Position numbers and translations under genes: made by a program. The notes under the pieces were generated by a model. The model searched no databases, was not told the DNA's origin, and saw only the letters and a program-made list of their open reading frames with translations. Below, piece after piece: positions 54,185 through 61,513 of a DNA stretch of 64,000 bases (the stretch's first letter is position 1; each line of letters opens with the position of its first letter). Origin of the DNA: Pseudolactococcus sp041800635 (lineage in GTDB: Bacteria > Bacillota > Bacilli > Lactobacillales > Streptococcaceae); the NCBI GenBank assembly GCA_047833645.1, contig CP181259.1, positions 1,550,001 to 1,614,000 of the forward strand, in the 5' to 3' direction.

Positions 54185-54352
54185 TTGTTACAAGGAGTTG
54201 TCGCATTAGACCAGTATGCAACACTTACTGAAAAAGAAATGATGGTGATCGAGGGTGGTCTAGTCCATGTTGGGCATGTCGTAAAAGCTGTTGGCCTTGC
54301 TTATGCTGCTGGCTATGCTATTGGCAGTTTCATCGGTAATGTTTTTAAATAA
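54185..54352 (+). CDS. Double-glycine-leader bacteriocin-like peptide with damaged start
   Basis: The leader fits the consensus (QYATLTEKEMMVIEGG: Leu -12, Glu -8, Ile -4, Gly-Gly). The predicted mature peptide has 30 residues, LVHVGHVVKAVGLAYAAG followed by GxxxG motifs (GYAIG, GSFIG), as in two-peptide class IIb bacteriocins. The best start, ATG 54170 with GAAAGGAAAC, meets an in-frame TAA after three codons. TTG 54185, four bases later, would require reinitiation; TTA at 54206 has a good AAGGAG but is not a start codon. Expression is therefore doubtful. Confidence 0.6.
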   Translation: MLQGVVALDQYATLTEKEMMVIEGGLVHVGHVVKAVGLAYAAGYAIGSFIGNVFK

Positions 54353-54381
54353 CATAGAATTAATAAGAAAGAGGCGATCAG

Positions 54382-54615
54382 ATGAAAAAACAAACAAGGT
54401 TAGCGTTAAATCAGTTATCAGGTTTTCATGACTTATCAGAAAGTGACTTGCAAGAAATCAATGGCGGCGTTGCACCGCTTGTTGTGATTGGCGGCATTAT
54501 AGTGGTTGGGTTTGTAATAGGTGCCGTGAATGGTTGTTCGAATGCTAAGAAAAAATGGTTTCAATTTTATCCAGGGGACGATCGCTATCTTGACGGTCTT
54601 GATGCTAGGTTTTGA
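54382..54615 (+). CDS. Double-glycine-leader bacteriocin-like peptide
   Basis: 77 residues. Leader of 29 ending FHDLSESDLQEINGG, a perfect consensus (Leu -12, Leu -7, Ile -4, Gly-Gly). The mature part starts VAPLVVIGGIIVVGFVIGAV and has several GxxxG pairs, then the polar, aromatic tail NAKKKWFQFYPGDDRY. AAGAGG precedes ATG 54382. With the preceding peptide it could make a class IIb pair. The tail overlaps the next small ORF in another frame, at an A6 run, so a frameshifted alternative end is conceivable. Confidence 0.65.
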   Translation: MKKQTRLALNQLSGFHDLSESDLQEINGGVAPLVVIGGIIVVGFVIGAVNGCSNAKKKWFQFYPGDDRYLDGLDARF

Positions 54616-54718
54616 AATCGTGACACTTATTGTTTTTCGGCAACCGCTTCATTTACCTGTTGTGATCGGTATTGCTTGTGGCCTGTCATTATTTTTTGAA
54701 CAAAGAAGGGACAGCTAA
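54542..54718 (+). CDS. Small membrane protein, possible immunity protein
   Basis: 58 residues from ATG 54542, lying in another frame inside the end of the peptide gene (overlap 74 bases). Two hydrophobic helices are visible (TIAILTVLMLGFEIVTLIVF and LPVVIGIACGLSLFF) with a basic N terminus. Small two-helix proteins next to class II bacteriocin genes are often immunity proteins. No ribosome-binding site is seen, so translation would be coupled. An in-frame ATG at 54530 is an alternative. Confidence 0.4.
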   Translation: MLRKNGFNFIQGTIAILTVLMLGFEIVTLIVFRQPLHLPVVIGIACGLSLFFEQRRDS

Positions 54719-54719
54719 C

Positions 54720-54944
54720 ATGACATTGATGCAAAAAATGCAGCAACTTTTGTCAGAGAAAAAAGGGTTTAAAGTAGTCGTACAAGCTTCAACCGCGCAA
54801 AATTGGCGGGAGTATTTTGTTTCTGATAATCCTTATCCTTCTCAGGATATCGTCGAAATTGGCGAAAATTATATCGTCATTGCTAAGCAAGGTCAACAAC
54901 TCTTGTTACCTGAGTGGCGCATCTCCGCGATTATCGACATGTAA
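54720..54944 (+). CDS. Small soluble protein of the peptide cluster
   Basis: 74 residues from ATG 54720 (AAGGGA upstream), one base after the preceding stop. It is soluble, with NWREYFVSDNPYPSQDIVEIGENYIVIAKQ-type strands in the second half. The TAA at 54942 is followed in the same frame by 29 further sense codons (to 55032), so it may be a shortened form of a longer protein. I do not recognise it; an immunity role is only suggested by position. Confidence 0.4.
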   Translation: MTLMQKMQQLLSEKKGFKVVVQASTAQNWREYFVSDNPYPSQDIVEIGENYIVIAKQGQQLLLPEWRISAIIDM

Positions 54945-55109
54945 GGACAAAAAATTGACGTGACGACGGTTGCCGGATTAGAAACAATCAGGTTGACCTA
55001 TCAAGGGATTAAGAAACAACCTGGCTGTTTGTGAAAACGGAGACAGGGTCTAAAAATTAAAATGATGTGGCTTGAAAAATGAGCCAACGGTCATCAGGAG
55101 GAGAATAGT

Positions 55110-55265
55110 TTGAAAGATATTGCATTAAATCAGCACGTTATGGCGAGTCACTTTGTTGAACTTGGTGAAAAAGAACTTGGTGAAGTCGTCGGTGGAAAAA
55201 ATATGTTGTCCTATCTTTTATATCCGATTAAACCAACTATCGTATTACCATGGTTTTTTAAATAG
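55110..55265 (+). CDS. Double-glycine-leader peptide with short 22-residue product
   Basis: 51 codons from TTG 55110 behind AGGAGGAG (55096-55103). Leader of 29 ends HFVELGEKELGEVVGG, a perfect consensus. The product is KNMLSYLLYPIK followed by PTIVLPWFFK: basic at the first residue, rich in bulky hydrophobics, proline-broken. Its size and basic first residue resemble ComC/BlpC-type pheromones rather than pore-forming class IIb peptides, but a bacteriocin is also possible. A terminator follows at once. The 75 bases after 55034 are otherwise empty. Confidence 0.6.
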   Translation: MKDIALNQHVMASHFVELGEKELGEVVGGKNMLSYLLYPIKPTIVLPWFFK

Positions 55266-55274
55266 ATGACGGAA

Positions 55275-55312
55275 AGAAGCATTCAACTGTTAAAATGAAT
55301 GCTTTTTTTTTG
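55275..55312 (+). terminator. Terminator after the third peptide gene
   Basis: AAGCATTCA near 55277 pairs with TGAATGCTT near 55296, followed by a T8 run. Confidence 0.9.
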
Positions 55313-55340
55313 CGACCAAATGCGGGATAACGATGTCATT

Positions 55341-55420
55341 CGTGGCATATTTTGGTCACTCATACAAATTTTTGGTCATTTATGGTATATTTTCGACCAT
55401 TTACGGAATATTGCAAAAAT
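55341..55420 (+). repeat. 20-bp tandem repeats upstream of the leader-HTH gene
   Basis: Four units in register at 55341, 55361, 55381 and 55401: CGTGGCATATTTTGGTCACT, CATACAAATTTTTGGTCATT, TATGGTATATTTTCGACCAT, and a weaker fourth. TTTGGTC recurs exactly 20 bases apart; its complement GACCAAA lies at 55314-55320. Nearly two helix turns per unit puts all copies on one DNA face, as for LytTR regulators. The -10 TAAAAT (55437-55442) lies just downstream. Confidence 0.65.
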
Positions 55421-55476
55421 ACTATTTTTTTTCGTGTAAAATAAGAGTATAAAAATTGATTCGTGAGGAAACGGCA

Positions 55477-55734
55477 ATGAGAACTAAAAATTTAGTGATA
55501 TTTCAACAATTAAAGGAGCAAGAGCTGACAAGGGTTAGTGGGGGGGCTTTAGGGGAAAATATCAGGCAAGCCCGACTTGATCATCAGATGACGCAAGCCA
55601 TGCTGGCTCAAGTGCTATTTGTTAGTAAACAGGCCGTGAGTCAATGGGAAAATGGGGCACGTGATCCGAATATTGAGACTGTGGTGCGATTGCGGGAAGT
55701 GCTTCATGTCTCCTTTGAAAAATTATTGGGCTAG
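55477..55734 (+). CDS. Double-glycine export leader fused to an XRE helix-turn-helix domain
   Basis: 85 residues from ATG 55477 (GAGGA eight bases upstream). Residues 1-23 end LKEQELTRVSGG, a perfect double-glycine leader (Leu -12, Glu -8, Leu -7, Val -4, Gly-Gly). Residue 24 onward, ALGENIRQARLDHQ then MTQAMLAQVLFVSKQAVSQW and ENGARDPNIETVV, is a complete XRE HTH. No in-frame start lies between Gly-Gly and residue 43, so the HTH cannot be made whole without the leader. A G7 run (55540-55546) encodes the junction. The C39 exporter gene starts 35 bases downstream. It may be a regulator docked by the C39 peptidase, or an exported DNA-binding peptide. Confidence 0.75.
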   Translation: MRTKNLVIFQQLKEQELTRVSGGALGENIRQARLDHQMTQAMLAQVLFVSKQAVSQWENGARDPNIETVVRLREVLHVSFEKLLG

Positions 55735-55769
55735 CACTTGAAGACTAAAAGGAATAAGAGACATTTGAG

Positions 55770-57914
55770 ATGTTAAAAAGATATCGTTATACACCACAAG
55801 TTGATACACGAGATTGTGGTGTGGCAGCACTTGCAACGGTTGCCAAGCACTATGGATCAGATTTTTCTTTGGCACACTTACGTGAATTAGCTAAAACTGA
55901 TCGGGAAGGGACGACGGCGCTGGGGATTGTCAAAGCAGCCCAAGCACTGAATTTTGAGACGCGTGTCTTGCAAGCCGATATGACGCTCTTTGATTTAGCA
56001 GAGATTCCCTACCCCTTCATTGCACATGTGACCAAGGACAATAAACTCTTGCATTACTATGTGGTATATGGCGCCAAAAAAGATAACCTGATCATCGGGG
56101 ATCCAGATCCAACGGTGGGCGTGGTGAAGATGGCCAAGGAAAAATTTTCAGCTGAGTGGACAGGGGTCGCCATTTTTCTTTCCCCAGCGGCAAACTATCA
56201 GGTCGAAAAAGATGAGAAAAGTAGCCTCTTGAGTTTTCTTCCTCTCTTGACCAAGCAAAAGGGCTTGATTTTTAATATCGTGATGGCGGCCTTGTTGGTC
56301 ACGGTGATTAATATTGCAGGGTCTTATTATTTACAAAGCATTATCGATGAGTACGTGCCCAATCAGATGAAGTCAACACTCGGCATTATTTCAATTGGTT
56401 TAATCATCACCTATAGTTTGCAACAAATCATGAGTTATGCTCAGACTAATCTTTTGAATATTTTAGGGCAGCGTTTAGCCATTGATGTGATCTTATCATA
56501 TATCCGGCATATTTTTGAACTGCCCATGACTTTTTTTGCCACACGGCAAACAGGTGAAATTTTATCGAGATTCACGGACGCCAATGCCATTATTGACGCC
56601 TTGGCAAGTACGATTCTATCTGTCTTCTTGGATGTGACGATCGTCATGATTGTCGGTACGTTTCTCTTATTCCAAAATAGTCATCTCTTTCTATTGACGA
56701 TCCTTTCACTTCCCCTTTACGCCTTACTTGTCACGCTTTTTATCAAGCCTTTTCAGAAAATGAATGCGGTTGTCATGCAGCATAATGCTGTGTTGAGTTC
56801 CAGTATTATTGAAGATGTGAACGGTATTGAAACAATCAAAAGTCTCACGAGTGAAGCCGTCTCTTATCAGAAAATTGATCGAGAGTTTGTGGCTTACCTC
56901 AAAGCTTCTTTCAAACGCGAACGCTATGAAGCGATTCAAACCGCTTTTAAACAAACGCTAAAGCTGATTTTAAATGTGCTCATCTTAGCAATTGGGGCAC
57001 GATTGGTTATGCAGGACAAATTGTCCCTCGGCCAATTGATCACCTACAATACCTTGCTGGCCTATTTCACAACGCCACTCGAAAATATCATTAATTTACA
57101 GACGAAAATTCAGCAAGCGCGCGTGGCCAACCATCGCTTGAATGAAGTCTATCTCGTCGACTCGGAGTTTGCGTCGGAAAAGCTGATCACGACACTGGAC
57201 CAGATCCAGACGCTTTCGCTTGCGCAAGTCAGCTACAAATATGGGTTTGGGCGGGATACTTTAAGAGAGGTGACGATTACGGTCCATGCGGGTGAAAAAC
57301 TAGCCTTGACTGGTGTGAGCGGGAGTGGCAAGACGACCTTAGCCAAGCTTTTGGCACATTTCTTTGAGCCCAGTCAAGGTGTGATTAAAGTGAACCATCA
57401 AGATATCAAACAAATTGACAAAAAAATCTTACGTCAAAAAATCAATTATATCCCTCAGCAACCCTATATATTTACAGGATCTATCTTGGAGAACTTAACT
57501 CTGGGTGCTAAGCCTGATGTGACACATCAAGAGATTATGGCTGCTTGTGACATTGCCCAGATTCGGGCAGACATCGAAGCGATGCCCATGAGTTATCAGA
57601 CGCAATTGACAGACGGGACGGGGATTTCGGGTGGCCAGAAACAGCGAATCGCCTTAGCACGCGCACTGTTGACAAGAGCGGATGTCCTGATTCTTGATGA
57701 GGCGACAAGTTCGTTGGATGTTTTTACAGAGAAAAAAGTGATTGACAATCTGATGCAACTGGATCAGACCATTATCTTTGTCGCCCATCGCTTAGCGATT
57801 GCTGCGAAATGTGATCGAACTATTGTGCTGGATCAGGGTCAGATTGTCGAGGCAGGGAGCCATGACGAACTGCTAGCGCTTAATCAACAATACAAACAAA
57901 TGGTGACACTTTAG
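55770..57914 (+). CDS. Peptidase C39-containing ABC exporter (ComA/LagD/BlpA type)
   Basis: 714 residues. The N-terminal C39 cysteine protease (about 1-135) has Cys in DTRDCGVAALATVAKHYG (residue 17), His in LLHYYVVYG (near 96) and Asp in IIGDPDP (near 113); it cuts leaders after Gly-Gly. Then come six membrane helices (about 165-440) and an ABC ATPase with GVSGSGKTTLAKLL, ISGGQKQRIALARAL and VLILDEATSSLD. It processes and exports the double-glycine peptides of this locus, probably including the pheromone. The HlyD-type partner follows after 12 bases. Confidence 0.95.
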   Translation: MLKRYRYTPQVDTRDCGVAALATVAKHYGSDFSLAHLRELAKTDREGTTALGIVKAAQALNFETRVLQADMTLFDLAEIPYPFIAHVTKDNKLLHYYVVYGAKKDNLIIGDPDPTVGVVKMAKEKFSAEWTGVAIFLSPAANYQVEKDEKSSLLSFLPLLTKQKGLIFNIVMAALLVTVINIAGSYYLQSIIDEYVPNQMKSTLGIISIGLIITYSLQQIMSYAQTNLLNILGQRLAIDVILSYIRHIFELPMTFFATRQTGEILSRFTDANAIIDALASTILSVFLDVTIVMIVGTFLLFQNSHLFLLTILSLPLYALLVTLFIKPFQKMNAVVMQHNAVLSSSIIEDVNGIETIKSLTSEAVSYQKIDREFVAYLKASFKRERYEAIQTAFKQTLKLILNVLILAIGARLVMQDKLSLGQLITYNTLLAYFTTPLENIINLQTKIQQARVANHRLNEVYLVDSEFASEKLITTLDQIQTLSLAQVSYKYGFGRDTLREVTITVHAGEKLALTGVSGSGKTTLAKLLAHFFEPSQGVIKVNHQDIKQIDKKILRQKINYIPQQPYIFTGSILENLTLGAKPDVTHQEIMAACDIAQIRADIEAMPMSYQTQLTDGTGISGGQKQRIALARALLTRADVLILDEATSSLDVFTEKKVIDNLMQLDQTIIFVAHRLAIAAKCDRTIVLDQGQIVEAGSHDELLALNQQYKQMVTL

Positions 57915-57926
57915 AAAGGAGAAAAT

Positions 57927-59189
57927 ATGAACCCCAATTTATTTGAGAGTGCAGAGTTTTACAAACGGCGCTACGGTAGTTTTTCAGTCTATCTGATTAT
58001 TCCCATGGTCAGCCTGCTTGGCTTCTGCATCCTTTTTTCACTCGTTAACCATAAAGAAATTACGGTTCAATCGGTTGGCGAACTTGCGCCGGCAAATCGA
58101 CTGGCAAAAATTCAGTCAACCAGTGATCAGAGCATGCTTGAAAATAACCTGTCTAATCACCAACGGGTTAAAAAGGGTCAGCCTTTGATCGTTTATTCAG
58201 GCGCCATGACCGATGCGGAAATTCAAACAATGACTGAGCAATTGACACAATTTGACAAGCAAATTTTAAATTTAGAAACATTGAAACAGGGGATTTTGAC
58301 AGCTAGCCAAACTTTTGCAACACCTGATGATTTTGGCTATCAAAGTAATTTAGGCAGCTATCTGAGTCAGCGTGAGGTGATGCAGAAGGATGATGATAAA
58401 GCCAATGCCAATGTTAGCCTTCAGAATGCCACCGTCCTTAGCACACAACAGGCGATTGGGGAGGAAATCAATGGGCTGACTGCCAAACTGACAACTAAGA
58501 AAAACAAGTATCAGCTGGAAAAAGATAAGGAAAAGTGGGAGAACCTCCTGCAAGAAATCGAGCAACTAGAAAGTACGCTATCTAGTTTAAAAACGCAAGA
58601 GGCGAGTTGTGGGACTTATCAATCGCTTGATGACAGCTTACCTTCAAAACTTGATCAGCTTAAAACTGAGCAACTTGCCAATGCCGATAAAGAGCTGGTG
58701 ACGGTTAAGGATAAGAAGCAAGAGTTGACGCAAAATCTATTACGTGCCGAGGAAACAAAACAAACCCATCAGATTAATGCACCAGAATCGGGGATTATTA
58801 AAATTGACGATGACATTCAACATAAGAAGATGATTCCGACGGGAGTTCAGATTGCCGAAATTTTACCGCATTTGACAGCTAAAACAAAACTTGAAATTGT
58901 GTATTATGTTGATTCCAGTGTCTTAACTGCACTTAAGAAAGGTCAAAAAATTCGGTTTGCCTCTACTAAGAAGTTAAAGCAGCAACTCATTTTGACGGGT
59001 CGAGTCAAGGCAATTGCTAAATCTGCTACCCAGATAAAAGGTCAAAATTTTTTTCAAGTTAAAGCAGAAATCCGCCCTAAAAAGTCAGAAAGAAAGCAGT
59101 TAATTTATGGGATGCAAGGGCGAATTTCGAGTGTGATTGATCGTAAGACCTTCTTCCAATATTACCGAGATAAAATTTTGGGTGAATGA
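57927..59189 (+). CDS. HlyD/LcnD-type accessory protein of the peptide exporter
   Basis: 420 residues. A short cytosolic N terminus is followed by one membrane helix (about 20-42, VYLIIPMVSLLGFCILFSLV region), a split lipoyl-like domain (QSVGELAPANR near 50 and INAPESGIIKIDDD near 285) and long coiled coils between (about 95-270). This is the ComB/LcnD/BlpB membrane-fusion partner that works with C39 exporters. GAAAGGAG precedes ATG 57927. A single cysteine near residue 230 lies in the extracellular coiled coil. Confidence 0.92.
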   Translation: MNPNLFESAEFYKRRYGSFSVYLIIPMVSLLGFCILFSLVNHKEITVQSVGELAPANRLAKIQSTSDQSMLENNLSNHQRVKKGQPLIVYSGAMTDAEIQTMTEQLTQFDKQILNLETLKQGILTASQTFATPDDFGYQSNLGSYLSQREVMQKDDDKANANVSLQNATVLSTQQAIGEEINGLTAKLTTKKNKYQLEKDKEKWENLLQEIEQLESTLSSLKTQEASCGTYQSLDDSLPSKLDQLKTEQLANADKELVTVKDKKQELTQNLLRAEETKQTHQINAPESGIIKIDDDIQHKKMIPTGVQIAEILPHLTAKTKLEIVYYVDSSVLTALKKGQKIRFASTKKLKQQLILTGRVKAIAKSATQIKGQNFFQVKAEIRPKKSERKQLIYGMQGRISSVIDRKTFFQYYRDKILGE

Positions 59190-59230
59190 GGTTGTCGGGT
59201 TTGAATTTAATGCGGTATGTTAGTTTCATA

Positions 59231-59259
59231 TTGGCAATAAAAAACATTTGTGTTAAAAT
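59231..59259 (+). promoter_or_regulatory. Promoter of the immunity-like remnant
   Basis: TTGGCA (59231-59236), 17 bases, TAAAAT (59254-59259), 13 bases upstream of the ATG at 59272. Confidence 0.6.
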
Positions 59260-59271
59260 TGAGGTGTATAT

Positions 59272-59470
59272 ATGAGAAAAACTTCTTCAGATAAAGAAAA
59301 ATAGTCATTTTCTGGCTGAGTTAAATACTATTTTATGGCGGAAGGAGAGTTTAGAGAAGAGTGGTCACTTGATCGTGAACCTTGTCAGACAAATGGATCT
59401 AGAGATTGCTGAGCAGGATCTTAGACCCATAAATTCAGGAGAAAAGAAGTTTGAAAAAAACGCAAAGTAG
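59272..59470 (+). pseudogene. Frameshifted small gene, bacteriocin-immunity-like
   Basis: ATG 59272 reads ten codons (MRKTSSDKEK) to TAG 59302. One base out of frame, from 59300, a 56-codon frame continues: NSHFLAELNTILWRKESLEK then SGHLIVNLVRQMDLEIAEQD and ending KKFEKNAK. The all-helical, charged pattern and the Arg-Gln segment near the end recall small EntA/Blp-type immunity proteins. The break lies in an A5 run, so a one-base deletion or a sequencing error would explain it. Good promoter upstream; an IS110 element follows immediately. Confidence 0.4.
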
Positions 59471-59523
59471 GCTCGCCCCAAGAAAAAGGGCGCACAAAAA
59501 GTATGATTTGACTTACTAAAAAA

Positions 59524-60747
59524 TTAAGCGACATTGAACCCATGTTTTTGAGCGTATTCTATAGCCCCTTGAACCGATAGTTTCTTTGTAGGAACATCTA
59601 TCCGTTTGTAAAGTTCAGGATTGTAAGCCTCATTTCTAAGCAAGATGTGGTAAATTGCGACCAGTAACCTATGCGAAATAGCGATAATCGCTTTCTTGTG
59701 TCCTCGTCTTTTTCTGAGTTGTAGATATTTATTTCTCATCTCAGGGTGTTTTTCAGAACGTACAATAGCGTTAGCGACTTGTACAAGTAAAGGTTTTAGA
59801 TACTGCCCACCTTTAGAAATTCTGGTTGAATATTTCTTCCCCGCACTTTCGTTATTGGCGGGTACAACACCTGCCCACGAACAAAGTTTGCCAAGCGTTG
59901 GGAATTGTGTCATATCTACACCAATTTCAGAAATAATTCTGAGCGCCGTCATCGGATTTTTAAAACCAGGTACTGTTTGAATGAGTTCCTGTTGGTGTTT
60001 AAATTCCATACCCAATTCAAGAATCATCTCATCAAGATTATTCTTACAAAAAGTTAGGGCATCGAAATGTGCCTTGATGACTCGGAGTTTGTTTGCCTGT
60101 TCTTCTGATAAGTCACAGTCAAGAGCCCGTGTCATTTGTTCTGTAGATGCTTTCATGCTTTTGTGCATAAGGTTTTCGATATCAGGTGTCTGTTTGGGAT
60201 TATCAAGGATGCTCGTGATAATATTTTGAGCACTTTTTCCGAAAACGTCGGAAACAACACTTGCAATCTGAAGGTTTAACTAAGTGAGACAATTTTGATA
60301 ACGATTTTTCTCGCCAGTTTGGCAATTTGTCAACTTCATGCGATATCGAAAGAGGTCACGTAATTGTCGAATAGCGATTGGTGGTATGAAAGACCCAGCG
60401 ACTAGGTCGTGTTTAAACAAATCCGCAATCCACTGCGCATCTTTCTTGTCTGTTTTCTTCCCCCGAATTGCTTTGACATATTTGGGATGTGCCAGACAGA
60501 TATTGCAGGATTCCTCGAGGATGTTGTAAACAGGAATCCAATATTTTCCAGTAGATTCCATACAAACCTCAAAGCAGGAATAGTATTCCAACCACTTGCG
60601 AAGTTCAATCAGCTGATTAGTGAAAGTTGAAAATCGGTGACGTTTGTATTCAGTAATGCCTTTATCGTTGGTTATCGCAAGTACCGCCACGACAAAGGAT
60701 TTGTGAACGTCAATCCCACAACAGATGTGATGCACAATTTTTAACAT
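59524..60747 (-). pseudogene. IS110-family transposase gene with an in-frame amber codon
   Basis: 407 codons on the minus strand from ATG 60747. The N-terminal DEDD (RuvC-like) half has GIDVHKSFVVAVL (Asp 11), MESTGKYWIPVY and DKKDAQWIADL. The C-terminal half has the PGF and GVVPANNESAGK segments with the conserved catalytic serine, then SKGGQYLKPLLVQ. A single TAG at 60280-60282 (codon 156) separates the halves; both sides are in the same frame and otherwise intact. Unless the stop is read through or the halves work together, the element is not self-mobile. It has split the peptide locus. Confidence 0.85.
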
Positions 60748-61085
60748 AGTAAATTTCTCCTCCCCAAAAATTAGAGGAGACGAAGACATTGACTGCGAAG
60801 CTCTCTACAAACGAGTCGTTTGCCATTCGACTAGCAACTTTAGTTGCGTAGCGAGAATGGACAGTGTAACGGAGTGGAATATTCAAACATAAGTTTTCGT
60901 GCTCAATGACACAGTTAGTTGTACTTGTAAAGCTAAGCTACACCTATAAAAATGCAAGGTCGAAACAAGTTTCGCACTTATTCTCCTCCCCGTAATTTGT
61001 AGTGTATCTATGCTCCTCCAAGTACATTTTAACAGAAAATAGAAGAAGGCTCCAAACTTGAAACAACACTTTTTCATTCAGTGTT
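60748..61085 (-). ncRNA. IS110 non-coding end, candidate bridge RNA region
   Basis: About 340 bases upstream of the transposase contain no gene but several exact stems: AGTCG/CGACT (60814-60832), GCAAC-TTTA-GTTGC (near 60835-60847), CGAAAC-AA-GTTTCG (60961-60974). In IS110 elements of the IS621 type this side encodes the bridge RNA, whose two loops choose donor and target. The outer IS boundary cannot be set because the family has no long terminal inverted repeats; ACAACAC/GTGTTGT (61063-61087) may lie near it. Confidence 0.45.
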
Positions 61086-61124
61086 GTGCCTGAGTGCGGA
61101 GTGCGAAAGGAATGGATTATAAAA

Positions 61125-61439
61125 ATGAGTGAAACCATGCCTAAAGTAAAAAAGGCTGCTATGCTGCCTAATAATTTTATTATGCTGGATTTTGATAATG
61201 GCGAGCGACGTTACTTGCCCTCTCACTATAGCCAACAGTACGAAAATGCCTTAGCAGGGGATGAAACAGTAGCCAAAGGAACACGTCGAACGATTGCTGT
61301 ATCTCCTACGCTTACTTTTTGGGGGAATCAGTTTGATATTCAGGAAGATGGGACGGTCGTCCTCAATGAAAAAGACCGCTATACAGGTGAAGAATTGTGG
61401 CAAATATTTCGGATGTCAAACGTGTCATCCCAGATGTAA
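61125..61439 (+). CDS. Small DUF2442-like protein
   Basis: 104 residues from ATG 61125 (AAAGGA 14 bases upstream). The pattern FIMLDFDNGERRYLPSHY is reminiscent of DUF2442 proteins (short, with a strand-turn F-x-(D/N)-G-E-x-R), and GNQFDIQEDGTVVLNEKD follows. No signal peptide. It comes just after the IS110 element and is overlapped at its end by another small ORF. Role unknown. Confidence 0.5.
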   Translation: MSETMPKVKKAAMLPNNFIMLDFDNGERRYLPSHYSQQYENALAGDETVAKGTRRTIAVSPTLTFWGNQFDIQEDGTVVLNEKDRYTGEELWQIFRMSNVSSQM

Positions 61440-61513
61440 CCCATTGGAAACGAAATACTGTGATCGTCTTGCTTTTAGCTGTTATCGCTATCGGTGCCTT
61501 TCTGGAGTTATAA
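61397..61513 (+). CDS. Small single-TM peptide
   Basis: 38 codons from GTG 61397, behind AGGTGAAGA, overlapping the preceding gene by 43 bases. It reads M-ANISDVKRVIPDVTHWKRN then a hydrophobic helix TVIVLLLAVIAIGAFLEL and stop. Basic residues before the helix place the N terminus inside. It could be an immunity or export accessory peptide; unproven. The following 163 bases (61514-61676) hold no convincing gene. Confidence 0.4.
   Translation: MANISDVKRVIPDVTHWKRNTVIVLLLAVIAIGAFLEL

Noticed and set aside
55341..55420. Regular 20-bp tandem units that could be taken for a CRISPR array.
   Set aside because: There are no unique spacers between units, the repeats are contiguous and degenerate, and they sit at a promoter; operator repeats fit better.
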